This document shows, piece after piece, positions 17,617 to 26,485 of a DNA stretch of 51,992 nt. Under the pieces are notes generated by a model. It was given only the letters and a program-made list of their open reading frames with translations. It did not search any database and had not been told where the DNA came from. Where the stretch lies: positions 1 to 51,992 of the forward strand of contig CALHZD010000155.1 in NCBI GenBank assembly GCA_938040985.1. Direction: 5' to 3'. Both the position numbers and the translations under genes were made by a program. Source of the stretch: an uncultured Propionivibrio sp. (GTDB taxonomy: Bacteria; Pseudomonadota; Gammaproteobacteria; Burkholderiales; Rhodocyclaceae). Each line of letters begins with the position of its first letter. Position 1 is the first letter of the stretch.

Positions 17617-18477
17617 ATGAACATTGCGATTACAGGCTCAAGCGGCCACATCGGCGGCATGGTCGCCTGCCACCTCAGCGCGCGCGGCTTGCCGCTTGTT
17701 CTGCCGCTGCGCAATCCCGCCAAAGCGCCCGCTTTGCCCGCTTGCGACGTGCGCCCCTTTGCCTACGGCGATTTTGAGCTCGCCAAACAGGCACTTGGCG
17801 GTGTGGACGTGCTTTTTATGGTCTCCGCCGCCGAAAGCCCGACGCGCGAGCAGGAGCACCTGACCCTGGTGCGTGCGGCGGCAGCGGCGGGCGTGCGGCA
17901 TCTGCTGTACCTGTCCTTTGCGGGCGCGAGCGCGAGCAGCACTTTCACCCTCGCCCGCACCCATGCCGTGACCGAAGCCGCCATCCGGCAAACCGCCATG
18001 CGCCACACCTTCCTGCGCGACAATTTTTACAGCGAAATGATGGCGAGCATTGCCAACGCCGACGGCGTCATCGCCGGGCCTGCGGGCGATGGCCGCGTCG
18101 CCTGCGTCTCGCAGCGGGACGTGGCAGAAGCGGCGGCTAACATTCTCGCCGCGCTCGCCGCCGGCGACGAGCGCCACCACAACCGCAGCTACACCCTGAC
18201 CGGCAACGAAGCGCTGACCTTCGCCGACATCGCTGCTGTGCTGACCGAGATCACCGGCAAACCGCACCGCTACCACAACGAAACCGTGGCAGAGGCCTAT
18301 GTCAGCCGCGCGCGCGATTACCCCACGACGCCCGCCTGGCAAATCGAAGCCTGGGTATCGACCTACACCGCCATTGCCCAAGGCGAACTGGCCGCTGTTT
18401 CGGCAGACCTGCCGCAACTGCTGGGGCGTGCTCCGCGCCGCTTCGCCGATGTGGTCAAAGACATTTATGCAATCTGA
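17617..18477 (+). CDS. NAD(P)H-binding NmrA/QorB-like reductase
   Basis: A 286-residue atypical SDR. The dinucleotide motif is GSSGHIGG near residue 7. The family shape (ALGGVDVLFMVS, HLLYLSFAG, a C-terminal substrate helix) matches NmrA-like proteins and QorB, a quinone oxidoreductase using NADPH. It lacks a classical YxxxK. AAGGAG precedes the ATG at 17617, which is preferred over a start 19 codons upstream that lacks one. Confidence 0.86.
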   Translation: MNIAITGSSGHIGGMVACHLSARGLPLVLPLRNPAKAPALPACDVRPFAYGDFELAKQALGGVDVLFMVSAAESPTREQEHLTLVRAAAAAGVRHLLYLSFAGASASSTFTLARTHAVTEAAIRQTAMRHTFLRDNFYSEMMASIANADGVIAGPAGDGRVACVSQRDVAEAAANILAALAAGDERHHNRSYTLTGNEALTFADIAAVLTEITGKPHRYHNETVAEAYVSRARDYPTTPAWQIEAWVSTYTAIAQGELAAVSADLPQLLGRAPRRFADVVKDIYAI

Positions 18478-18495
18478 CATGCATTTCAGCGAAGC

Positions 18496-18601
18496 TATAG
18501 TGGCTTTAAATAGGAAAAAGACAAGGCGACGCGCTGAAGACAGTACAGAGAATACGGCAAAGCGCGCCAACGCCGTATCGTTTCTATTTCAAGCCACTGT
18601 A
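18496..18601. repeat. Correia-like element (R5), TATAGTGG subtype
   Basis: Exactly 106 bp. The left arm is TATAGTGGCTTTAAATAGG; the right arm read backwards is TACAGTGGCTTGAAATAGA. Inside are ACAAGGCGACGCGCTGAAGA, CAGTACAGAGAATACGG and GCGCGCCAACGCCGTAT. This is the copy closest to the Neisseria Correia element, whose ends are TATAGTGGATTAAATTTAAA with ACAAGGCGA, GACAGTACA and ACGGCGTTG inside. It ends 14 bp before the PhzF start. Confidence 0.85.
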
Positions 18602-18615
18602 AAGAGGAGCCCGCC

Positions 18616-19398
18616 ATGCAAACCATCCGGCAATACACCGTTGATGCCTTTACCAACCGCGTGTTCAGCGGCAACCCCGCCGCCGTCTGCGTGCTGGACA
18701 GCTTCCCGCCCGATGCGCTGATGCGCAGCATTGCCGCCGAAAACAACCTCTCGGAGACCGCCTTCGTCGTGCCGCAAGGCGACGCCTTCGCCCTGCGCTG
18801 GTTCACGCCGCAAAGCGAAATCGACCTCTGCGGCCACGCCACCCTTGCCACCGCCTACATCATCGACCGCTTCGTCGCGCCCAACCGCACCGCGCTGGAC
18901 TTCCACACCCGCAGCGGCGTCCTGCGCGTGCGCAAACAGGGCGAGCGCTTCGCCATGGATTTCCCCGCTTTCCCGCTGCAACCCGTCGCCATTCCGGCCA
19001 ACATCGCCGCCGTGCTGGGCGCCGTCCCGCAAGCGGCCTACCTGGGGCGGGACTTGCTGTGCGTGTTTGAGGACGAAGCGCAAATCCGCGCGATGGAGCC
19101 CGATTTCACCGCCATGCACGCGCTCGACGGCCTCTTGCTGCACGTTAGCGCGCCGGGCAAAGATTACGACTGCGTGTCGCGCTCCTTCGCCCCCAAACTC
19201 GGCGTGGCGGAAGACCCCGTCTGCGGCTCCGGCCACTGCCACATCTTCCCCTACTGGGCAGAGCGGCTGGGCAAAAACGCCTTGGTCGGCTATCAGGCAT
19301 CCAAACGCGGTGGCGTACTGCACGGACAAGTGAACGACGGGCGCGTCATCCTCAGCGGCCCGGCGGTGCTGTTCGCCCAAGCGGAAATCTACATTTGA
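18616..19398 (+). CDS. PhzF-family isomerase/epimerase-like protein
   Basis: A 260-residue PhzF-like protein with two mirrored hotdog-like halves. The catalytic Glu47 lies in NNLSETAF, as in PhzF where it moves a proton during phenazine synthesis. CGHAT (72-76) and EDPVCGSGH are the paired central motifs. No phenazine genes are nearby, so it probably acts as a general isomerase of unknown substrate. GAGG lies before the ATG, just after R5. The ABC ATPase begins 14 bp after its stop. Confidence 0.88.
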   Translation: MQTIRQYTVDAFTNRVFSGNPAAVCVLDSFPPDALMRSIAAENNLSETAFVVPQGDAFALRWFTPQSEIDLCGHATLATAYIIDRFVAPNRTALDFHTRSGVLRVRKQGERFAMDFPAFPLQPVAIPANIAAVLGAVPQAAYLGRDLLCVFEDEAQIRAMEPDFTAMHALDGLLLHVSAPGKDYDCVSRSFAPKLGVAEDPVCGSGHCHIFPYWAERLGKNALVGYQASKRGGVLHGQVNDGRVILSGPAVLFAQAEIYI

Positions 19399-19412
19399 AC
19401 CGCGAGAAACCG

Positions 19413-20261
19413 ATGACAGCCGAACGCATCCCGCTGATTGAATTCAAAAACGTCAGCAAACACTACGACAGCCACGCCGCCGTCAGCGAACTGAACCTCA
19501 CCATCTACCGGGGCGAATTTTTCGTCTTGGTCGGCGGCAGCGGCAGCGGCAAATCCACCACCCTGCGCATGATTAACGCGCTCACCGAGCCGACCGACGG
19601 CAACGTCTATTTCAACGGCAGGCGCATCAAAGACTACGACATCCGCCCGCTGCGCCACCGCATCGGCTACGTCCTGCAACAAATCGCTCTCTTCCCCACC
19701 ATGACCGTCGCGCAAAACATCGAACTGATGCCGGACATCCTCGGCTGGGGCAAGGCAGAGCGCAAAGCGCGCATCAACGAACTGCTCGAACTCGTCGGCC
19801 TCCCGCCCGCGCAATACCGGCGCCGCTACCCGCACGAACTCTCCGGCGGCGAACAGCAGCGCGTCGGCATCCTGCGCGCCATTGCCGCCAAACCCGACAT
19901 CCTGCTGATGGACGAACCCTTTTCCGCCCTCGATCCGCTCGCCCGCGCCTCCCTGCAAGAAACCGTGTCGCTGATCCACAAAAAACTCGGCACCACCATC
20001 GTTTTCGTCACCCACGACATGGGGGAAGCGCTGAAACTCGCCTGCCGCATCGGCGTGATGCAGCACGGGCGGCTGCTGCAAGTCGCGACACCGCAAGACA
20101 TCCAGAACCACCCGGCGGATGACTACGTGCGCTCGCTCTTCAGCGCGGCGCAAACGAACGACAACGCCGCAAGCGTCATCGCCGCTTTCACGCAGTTGGA
20201 CGAAACGGAAAAGGCCGAAGTGCGTGCGGCATTGGCATTGGGTATCACACGCGACGCATAA
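19413..20261 (+). CDS. ABC transporter ATPase, osmoprotectant type
   Basis: A 282-residue cytosolic ATPase. Walker A is GGSGSGKST at 41-49, the Q-loop VLQQ is near 87-90, the signature LSGGE is at 143-147, Walker B LLMDEP at 164-169, and the switch His is in VTHD. Similarity is to OpuCA/ProV-like glycine betaine and carnitine importers, but it ends before the CBS pair that OpuCA carries, so osmosensing may be absent. The natural partner is the permease-receptor fusion at 12689-14203, 5 kb away. An alternative TTG start six codons upstream overlaps the PhzF gene; the ATG is preferred. Confidence 0.87.
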   Translation: MTAERIPLIEFKNVSKHYDSHAAVSELNLTIYRGEFFVLVGGSGSGKSTTLRMINALTEPTDGNVYFNGRRIKDYDIRPLRHRIGYVLQQIALFPTMTVAQNIELMPDILGWGKAERKARINELLELVGLPPAQYRRRYPHELSGGEQQRVGILRAIAAKPDILLMDEPFSALDPLARASLQETVSLIHKKLGTTIVFVTHDMGEALKLACRIGVMQHGRLLQVATPQDIQNHPADDYVRSLFSAAQTNDNAASVIAAFTQLDETEKAEVRAALALGITRDA

Positions 20262-20759
20262 GCAGCGACGCTTCTGCTTGCCGTTTTTGCCGTTTTTGTT
20301 GCGCTCGGCCTGCCGCCGCACCTGCGGAAAAAACGCAACACATTCCCCGCATTTGCCCGCGCCAAACTTGCCGCCAGCTCATTCTCCCCGCTAACATGAC
20401 GCCCGCTTTCCCGCCTGCCCCTGCAAACGGGAATATCCGCAAAACGAGGCTGCGCTAAGCCACCCATTTTCCTGTTTATCCACCATCCAGCAAAGAAGGA
20501 GCCCATCATGTCGCATGTTTTCACACTCCGTTCAATTCTTTGCAGCTCAGAAGCATAAGGCCGCTTCCCATTCTTGTGCCGCCCGCTTCGGGCTGCTTTC
20601 TCCCCATCGTGTAAACCGCAGCGCTTGCGCCGTTTGGCTGCGCCTGCCGTTTGCATTCGGCGCGAAACCATTTCATTTTCAGCATATTGCTTTGCCGCAC
20701 GGCAAGGCAGGCTGCCGTATGAATGCCCGGTTTCCCGCCACCAGCAAGAAAGTACGAAT
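20262..20759. other. Intergenic stretch with stub ORF at an import boundary
   Basis: About 500 bp lie between the ATPase and rtcB. A good ribosome site (GAAGGAGCCCATC) precedes an ATG at 20508, but the frame stops after 16 codons (20508-20558). This looks like the 5' end of a gene cut off when the rtcB cassette arrived. Composition changes about here. Nothing else is supportable. Confidence 0.45.
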
Positions 20760-21899
20760 ATGGGCACACAAACCCCCCAATACCTTTCCGAAAACACCGT
20801 TTTAATCGCCGATTCCCACACCTGGATTGAAGGCAACGCCATCCAACAGCTGCAAACCACCAGCCGCCTGCCGCAAATGCGCCGCGTGGCCGGCATGCCC
20901 GATTTGCACGCCGGGCGCGGCTATCCCGTCGGTGCTGCGTTTTTCAGCAGCGGCCGTTTCTACCCCGCGCTCATCGGCAACGACATCGGCTGCGGCATGG
21001 CGCTGTGGCAAACCGATTTGGCCGCACACAAAGCCAAGCCCGCCAAACTGGCCAAACAGCTCGGCAATATCGATGCCCCGCTGGATGAAAGCTGGCAGCC
21101 GCGCATCCGCGAAATCCTGCCGCCCCATCCTTTTCAGGTAGCCTTAGGCACCATCGGCGGCGGCAACCACTTTGCCGAACTGCAAACTGTGGACACCGTC
21201 TACCGCCCCGAAAGGCTACCTGAAAATTTCAATGCCGCCTACCTGCAACTGCTTGTGCACAGCGGCTCGCGCGGATTCGGCCAGCAGATTTTGCGCCGCC
21301 ACGTGGAAGCACACGGCCACTCAGGGCTACCTGAAAACAGCCCCGAAGCCGCCGCTTACCTCGCCGAGCATCAAAATGCCCTCGCCTTCGCCCGCGCCAA
21401 CCGCCAGCTGATTGCCGAACGCATGCTCGCGCTCTGGGGCGCCCAAGGCCGCCGCCTGCTCGACGTGCACCACAACTTCCTGCAACACACCGCAGTCGGC
21501 GGCGAAACCGGCTGGCTGCACCGCAAAGGCGCCACCCCATCCGACTGCGGCCTAGTGCTCATCCCCGGCTCGCGCGGCGACTACAGCTATCTGGTCGAGC
21601 CAGCCGCCGACTGCACCGTCGCGCTCAACTCGCTCGCCCACGGCGCCGGCCGCAAATGGCAGCGCAGCGAATGCAAAGGCCGCCTGTCGCACAAATACAG
21701 CGCCGACAGCCTGCGCCGCACCGCCTTCGGCAGCCTGGTGGTGTGCGCCGACAAGGCCTTGGTATACGAAGAAGCGCCGCAAGCCTACAAAAACATCGAC
21801 AGCATCATCGCCGCCATGCAGCACGCCGGCCTCATCGAGCCGATAGCCCGCCTCAAACCCGTGCTCACTTATAAAACCAGCGGCGTCTGCGGAGGATGA
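20760..21899 (+). CDS. rtcB: RtcB-family RNA ligase (RtcB2 type, paired with prfH)
   Basis: A 379-residue Mn/GTP-dependent RNA ligase that joins 3'-phosphate or 2',3'-cyclic-phosphate ends to 5'-OH ends. Visible residues: Asp48 and His50 in MPDLHAG, Asp75 and Cys78 in GNDIGCGM, Asn136-His137 in GGGNHF, His167 in HSGSRG, His238 in HHNF, RKGA at 255-258, and the His guanylated during catalysis at His294 in AHGAGR. It is somewhat shorter than E. coli RtcB (408). The start at 20760 is where similarity begins. Downstream lie a frameshifted gene and prfH; RtcB2-PrfH pairs are reported to rescue and re-ligate ribosomes whose 16S rRNA was cut at the decoding site. Uptake words of Eikenella type lie inside the gene (21133 and 21213 exact). 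Confidence 0.93.
   Translation: MGTQTPQYLSENTVLIADSHTWIEGNAIQQLQTTSRLPQMRRVAGMPDLHAGRGYPVGAAFFSSGRFYPALIGNDIGCGMALWQTDLAAHKAKPAKLAKQLGNIDAPLDESWQPRIREILPPHPFQVALGTIGGGNHFAELQTVDTVYRPERLPENFNAAYLQLLVHSGSRGFGQQILRRHVEAHGHSGLPENSPEAAAYLAEHQNALAFARANRQLIAERMLALWGAQGRRLLDVHHNFLQHTAVGGETGWLHRKGATPSDCGLVLIPGSRGDYSYLVEPAADCTVALNSLAHGAGRKWQRSECKGRLSHKYSADSLRRTAFGSLVVCADKALVYEEAPQAYKNIDSIIAAMQHAGLIEPIARLKPVLTYKTSGVCGG
21133..21335. repeat. Eikenella-type DNA uptake words in rtcB
   Basis: AGGCTACCTGAA occurs exactly at 21213-21224 and, inverted, at 21133-21144. A one-mismatch copy is at 21324-21335. This is the uptake dialect assigned to Eikenella. Another exact copy is in prfH at 22915-22926. I noticed none elsewhere in the window. 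Confidence 0.8.
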
Positions 21900-21902
21900 C
21901 AC

Positions 21903-22636
21903 ATGAAAATCATCAGCAAATTTAAAGATTTCTACGACCACAAAGTGGCCAAATACGGCAGCGACCCCGTGCTCGTGTTCGACCGCCGCCAGCCGTCCGG
22001 CAGCGAAATCCTGCATAACCTGCCCAAGCCGCCCGCCGACTGGCAGCAGGAATTCGGCACCTGCGCCGTGGTGTCCGAGCTGTATGTCGGCAACCTGCGC
22101 GTGTTCCTATTTGCCACCGACAAGCAGGTGTACAGCTCATACGACATCGAAAGCGTGTATCTGCAACCCCGCCGGCACCACCTCTCTCTGCGCATGGTGC
22201 GATTTCTCGACGGGAGCAAATTCTGCCTGCCGCAATTCGGCAACTACTACTGGACTTGGTATCAGCACTTCCAAGAACCCGATTTCAGCCCCAGCCGCTG
22301 CAACCGCAGCCCTGGATATACCATCAGGCGATGTCGCATCTGGAGCCGAGCATTGCCGCCCACCGCCGAGTGCCGTTGCTGCTCGCCTATTATGCCGACC
22401 CGCACCGCCCCACCCGGCTCGACAGCCGCCAGGATTTTGCCGAAAACCCCCAGCTCTCCGGCCTCGGCGTCTATTTCGACCCCGATATCGTGTGGCAGCA
22501 CCTTTGCGAATATTTATCGCAGCTCAAAAGCGAAGCCGAAACCAGCCCGCCCGTGCCCGACAAAGACAAAATCGGCAACAAGGGATTCGATGTCAGACGC
22601 TCCTTCCGGCCGAAAATGAAAGGAAACAAAGCATGA
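21903..22636 (+). pseudogene. Conserved hypothetical gene between rtcB and prfH, frameshifted
   Basis: The frame from 21903 (GGAGG upstream) encodes MKIISKFKDFYDHKVAKYG and on through YWTWYQHFQEPDFSP, then breaks near 22310. The sequence continues in another frame through IYHQAMSHLEP and LLLAYYADPHRPTRLD to a C-terminal GFDVRRSFRPK. One missing C in the run AGCCCTGG (22307-22314) would restore a protein of about 244 residues. The GFDxxxSFR ending recalls small conserved hypothetical proteins of unknown function. The restored stop TGA overlaps the prfH ATG (ATGA), so the genes are translationally coupled. Confidence 0.75.
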
Positions 22637-23256
22637 TCTACCTGCAAATCTCCACCGCTCAAGGCCCGGCCGAATGCCAGATGTTTGCCGCTTTCGCCCT
22701 GCGGCAGATACTGCGCGAAGCCGAACAGGCCGGCGTGCAGGCCGAGCTGTTGGAAGAAACGCCAAGCCAGTACGGCATCCTTTCCGCCGTGCTCAAATTC
22801 AACGGCAAAAACGCCGAAGCCCTGGCTGGACGCTGGCTCGGCACCCTGCAATGGGTCTGCCCCAGCCCGCTGCGGCCACAACACCCGCGCAAAAATTGGT
22901 ATATCGGCGTGTTCAGGCTACCTGAAATCCCCGAGCTGCCCAACGATAGCGGCATCGAGTTTCAAACCTGCCGCGCCGGTGGCAAAGGCGGCCAGCATGT
23001 AAACAAAACCGAATCCGCCGTGCGCGCCGTACACCTAGCCAGCGGCATCGCCGTGCGCGTTGAAAGCGAACGCAGCCAGCACGCCAACAAAAAACGCGCG
23101 CTCGAGCTGCTCGCCCTTAAGCTGGCGGAGCACCACCAAAGCGCCCTGCAACAGCACGCCGCCGGCGCCCACAAATCACTCTACCAAGTGGAACGCGGCA
23201 ACCCGCAGCGGGTATTCATGGGGCAGCAGTTCAAAGAATGGATCGGCTATAGCTGA
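22633..23256 (+). CDS. prfH: Peptide chain release factor homolog PrfH
   Basis: A 207-residue release-factor-like protein containing the catalytic GGQ at 119-121 inside GGKGGQHVNKTESAV, the loop that triggers peptide release in the ribosome's transferase centre. It lacks the codon-recognition domain of RF1/RF2, so it should act on damaged rather than stop-codon-bound ribosomes. The basic C-terminal part (ERSQHANKKRAL) is typical. The partner is RtcB encoded upstream. Length fits E. coli PrfH (about 204). An exact Eikenella-type uptake word lies at 22915. The last three codons and the stop come from the left end of repeat R6. Confidence 0.93.
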   Translation: MIYLQISTAQGPAECQMFAAFALRQILREAEQAGVQAELLEETPSQYGILSAVLKFNGKNAEALAGRWLGTLQWVCPSPLRPQHPRKNWYIGVFRLPEIPELPNDSGIEFQTCRAGGKGGQHVNKTESAVRAVHLASGIAVRVESERSQHANKKRALELLALKLAEHHQSALQQHAAGAHKSLYQVERGNPQRVFMGQQFKEWIGYS

Positions 23257-23353
23257 AACAATTATTTTTTATCCTAGGCAATAAACCGAAGACAGTATGT
23301 GTAATACGGCGAGGCGAGCCAACGCAGCATCAGTTCTATTTGCAACGACTATA
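23248..23353. repeat. Correia-like element (R6)
   Basis: It is 106 bp from TATAGCTGAAACAATTATTT to CAACGACTATA. The core has GAAGACAGTATGTG, TAATACGGCGAGGCGAGCC and AACGCAGCATC. Its left end overlaps the prfH terminus (TAT AGC TGA). It ends 33 bp before the next gene start. A shorter relative with the same left arm is at 27629-27701. Confidence 0.8.
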
Positions 23354-23386
23354 CAATCCCACCGAACCCATTAACGGAGCCTATCC

Positions 23387-23857
23387 ATGTCCCCACAACA
23401 CATCCTGATGCTCGGCGCGAGCGGCAGTCTCGCCCGCGCGGTCATTCCCGTGCTGCTCGCCGAAACCGACACCCGCTTCTCTTTGTATGTGCGCAATGCT
23501 GCCCGTCTCGCCGCGCTTTCGTCCGAGCGGGTAACTGTCGTCGAAGGCGACGTGCTGGATACGGCGCGGCTCACCGCCGCGCTTGCCGGGCAGTCGCTGG
23601 TTTATGCCGGTCTTGCCGGCAATCTGCCCGCGCTGGCCAAAAGCGCGGTGTCGGCGATGGACGCGGCGGGGGTCAGGCGGCTGATTTAGGTCAGTTCGAT
23701 GAGCATTTATAACGAGACGGGCGGGAACCACGGTGCGGTGCTTGATCCTTATAAACAAAGCGCGGCGATTGTCGAAGCCTCCGACCTCGATTACACCCTC
23801 ATCCGCCCCGGCTGGCATACATATCCGTTTGGGGAATACGAATCACATTTACCTTGA
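23387..23857 (+). pseudogene. NAD(P)-binding NmrA-like reductase, nonsense and 3' truncated
   Basis: The frame opens with the Rossmann motif GASGSLAR and continues to GVRRLI, where an in-frame TAG stands at 23687-23689. The same frame then reads VSSMSIYNETGGN and YTLIRPGW, normal for NAD(P)H-binding reductases, so the stop is a point change. After the RPGW segment homology is lost and the frame ends at 23857, so the 3' part is also missing. It cannot produce a full enzyme. The lost codon was probably Phe or Trp, by comparison with the common RLI(F/W)VSS pattern. Confidence 0.75.
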
Positions 23858-23917
23858 GAGGTCATTTCGGGTATCCGGATGCGTAGTTATTCTTAAGATT
23901 CAGAATCAGGAAATCAT

Positions 23918-24574
23918 ATGACAGAAATCATCTCCGTTATCACCACCGTTGTTATTGCCCATTTCCTGGCATTAATTAGTCCCGGCCCCGATTTTCTGCT
24001 GGTTGTACGCAGCGCGCTGCGCAATACCCGTCGCCGTGCCATCGGCGTCGCATTAGGAATTGCGCTGGCAAACGGCGTCTATATTACGCTTTGTATTATC
24101 GGGGTAGGCTCTGCCATCGCCCATTCCTTGTGGCTGATGATTACCCTGAAAATCGTCGGCGGATTGTTCCTGCTGTATATCGCGTACCACGCCATTAAAG
24201 CGCGCCGCAGCGATTATGCTTTTTTAGCGCAAGCGCAAATTATTTTCGGCAATAAAAGTGCGCCGTCGTTTTTTAAAGAATTTTTACTCGGTATCGTATC
24301 CGGCTTATCTAACCCGAAAAACATTATTTTTTATTTAAGCCTGTTTTCCGTAATACTTACACCGCGAATTACGATAAGCCTAACCGTCGGTTTAGGGATT
24401 TGGATGACGCTGCTGGTATTCGCCTGGGACGTGATGATTATTTTTGTCTTATCGCAGCAACGGGTGCGCAATACGTTCGGCAAGATGGCCTATTATATTG
24501 ACAAGGTTGCGGGCGCATTACTTGGCTTTATGGGTTATAAATTATTGGAAAGCGCCATAAAAGGAACCGCTTAA
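23918..24574 (+). CDS. LysE/RhtB-family amino acid exporter
   Basis: A 218-residue inner-membrane exporter with about six hydrophobic helices. The family mark ISPGPDFLLVVR is at about 20-31, and SNPKNIIFYLSLF lies in the fourth helix region. Members export amino acids or homoserine lactones by proton antiport. Codon use is more AT-rich than the flanks, suggesting separate ancestry. CAGGAAATC precedes the ATG. Confidence 0.9.
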   Translation: MTEIISVITTVVIAHFLALISPGPDFLLVVRSALRNTRRRAIGVALGIALANGVYITLCIIGVGSAIAHSLWLMITLKIVGGLFLLYIAYHAIKARRSDYAFLAQAQIIFGNKSAPSFFKEFLLGIVSGLSNPKNIIFYLSLFSVILTPRITISLTVGLGIWMTLLVFAWDVMIIFVLSQQRVRNTFGKMAYYIDKVAGALLGFMGYKLLESAIKGTA

Positions 24575-24737
24575 CAATTCGCGCAGGCGTGTGAGGCTTT
24601 TGAATGACGAGTATCCGCCCCCCCGAATAGCCACCGGGGCCTTTCATACCTCAGCGCAAACTTAACGCCTCATCCCCTGCGCACGCGTATCGTCGAAAAT
24701 CCTGTCGGGAAAGTCTCGACATCGCCAAGGTGTGATC

Positions 24738-25139
24738 ATGTTTCCGTTATTGCAAAGATTCACCGCCGCTCGCTCCGCCGACCCCGAAAACAGCTACGCG
24801 CGCGGCGTGCAAACGCTCGTCAACCTGGGCTCCGCCCGCGCCACCGAAGGCGTGCTGTTTGACAGCGAAGGCATGGATTACGCGCTGAAAGCCAACCTCT
24901 TCGGCTACCTCTTCGGGCGCGGCGTCCTCTCCTACACCGACCGCGAAATCGTCGTCCTCGCCACCATCGCCTCGCTCGGCGACGGCGTGGAAGCGCAGCT
25001 TGGCTCACATATGAAAAACACGCATAGCCTCGGCGTGAGTAGCGCCGAATTGCAGAAAATCGTGGACGCCATCAAAATAGTCAACAGCGACAACGGCGCC
25101 CGCGCGCAGCGAGTGCTGGACGGCTTGAAATTGCAATAG
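24738..25139 (+). CDS. Carboxymuconolactone decarboxylase-like protein
   Basis: A 133-residue all-helical protein of the CMD/AhpD fold. LSYTDREIVVLATIASLGD matches the conserved core helix, but the CxxC pair that gives AhpD its peroxidase activity is absent (GDGVEAQLGSH instead). It is thus closer to the gamma-CMD branch; activity is uncertain. CAAGG lies upstream; a GTG two codons earlier is a possible alternative start. It precedes the broken hydrolase by 28 bp, probably one operon. Confidence 0.75.
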   Translation: MFPLLQRFTAARSADPENSYARGVQTLVNLGSARATEGVLFDSEGMDYALKANLFGYLFGRGVLSYTDREIVVLATIASLGDGVEAQLGSHMKNTHSLGVSSAELQKIVDAIKIVNSDNGARAQRVLDGLKLQ

Positions 25140-25167
25140 CCCTCTCCCCAACACACAAGGAAACCCC

Positions 25168-26274
25168 ATGCAGATCAAAACCCTGCTAACCGCCGCCATC
25201 GTCGCCATTATCGCGGCACAAACCGCCACCGCTGCGCCGCTCACCCTCGCCGAACAGGGCAGCTTTGCCGTCGGCGGCACCGTGAAAACCTCGCCCGGCA
25301 GCTACACCCCGATCCCGGCAGAAATTGCCGCGCGCAGCGGCGGCGCCTTTTGGGACGCGCACAAGGCCGCCATTGCCGCCGGCGGCATGACCCTGCACGG
25401 CGACCACGCCAGCGTCTTCTACCAAATCCCGGCGGACGCCAAAAAAACGCCGCTCGTCTTCCTGCACGGCTACGGCCAGTCGGCGCGCGGCTGGATGACC
25501 ACGCCGGACGGACGCCCCGGCTTCAACGAGCTCTTCCTGCACAAACACTACCCCGTCTATCTGGTTGACCAGCCCCGACGCGGCCAGGCGGGACAAAGCA
25601 CCGTCGCCGCCGACATCAGCGCAACGCCGGACGACCAGTTCTGGTACGCGCAATTCCGCATCGGCGTCTATCCGAAGATGAACGACGGCGTCGCCTTCCC
25701 CAAAGACCCTGCGGCACAAGAACAATTCTTCCGCATGATGACGCCGGACACCGGCGCCTTCGACGCGGGCGTGATTACCGACAGCATGGTCAAACTCTTT
25801 GACAAAACCGGCGGCGGCGTCTTCGTGACCCACTCGGCGGGCGGCATCATCGGCTGGACGACGGCGATGGCGACGGACAAAGTGCAGGCCGTCGTCGCTT
25901 TTGAGCCGGGCGCGTTCTACTTCCCGGAAGGCGAAGCGCCGCCGAAACTGGAAAGCAAATTCGGCGACGTGGCACCACTCACCGTGCCGCCGGAATAATT
26001 CGCCAAACTGACCCGCCTCCCCATCATCATCTATTTCGGCGACTACATCCCCGACCACCTCGACGGCACCCAGGGCGGCGAGCAGTGGTACATCCGCATG
26101 AAAATGGCGCAACAGTTCGTCGAAACCGTCAACAAACACGGCGGCAAGGCCGAACTCGTCCACCTGCCGAAAATCGGCATCAAGGGCAACACCCACTTCA
26201 TCTTCAGCGACACGAACAACGCACAAGTGGCCGACCACCTCGCCCACTGGCTGAAAGCAAAGGGGTTGGAGTGA
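25168..26274 (+). pseudogene. Exported alpha/beta hydrolase with one internal stop
   Basis: A signal peptide (about 1-22) leads to an alpha/beta hydrolase domain with the oxyanion segment FLHGYGQ and nucleophile elbow THSAGG. A TAA at 25996-25998 ends the frame at residue 276. The same frame continues without a shift for 91 more codons to 26274 and holds the expected catalytic acid (YFGDYIPDH) and histidine (GNTHFIF). A single base change therefore removes the catalytic centre. Gln (CAA) would fit VPPE-?-FAKL. CAAGGAAACC lies before the ATG. Confidence 0.83.
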
Positions 26275-26480
26275 GGAAAAAGCCCGTCCTCCCAGTGGCC
26301 GCGTCCCACGAAAAAGCTTGCGCTTTTGCGGGTACCCGGCGGATGTGAGGGGAAACTCGCAATCTCGCGCAGCGAGAAAGGGTTTAATAATCGCGACAGC
26401 AACAAAACCCAGCATTTATCCCGTTTGGTGGCGCATTCCTTCTGCCCCTAACCGCGACGCCCCGCTCTACATCCGCGCGC
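26275..26480. other. Intergenic hairpin-rich stretch
   Basis: Short inverted repeats (AAAAGCTTGCGCTTTT region near 26312 and CTCGCGCAGCGAG near 26367) lie between two broken genes. The CAGCGAGAAAGG word recurs near 49549. No gene is seen. Confidence 0.35.
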
Positions 26481-26485
26481 GGCAA

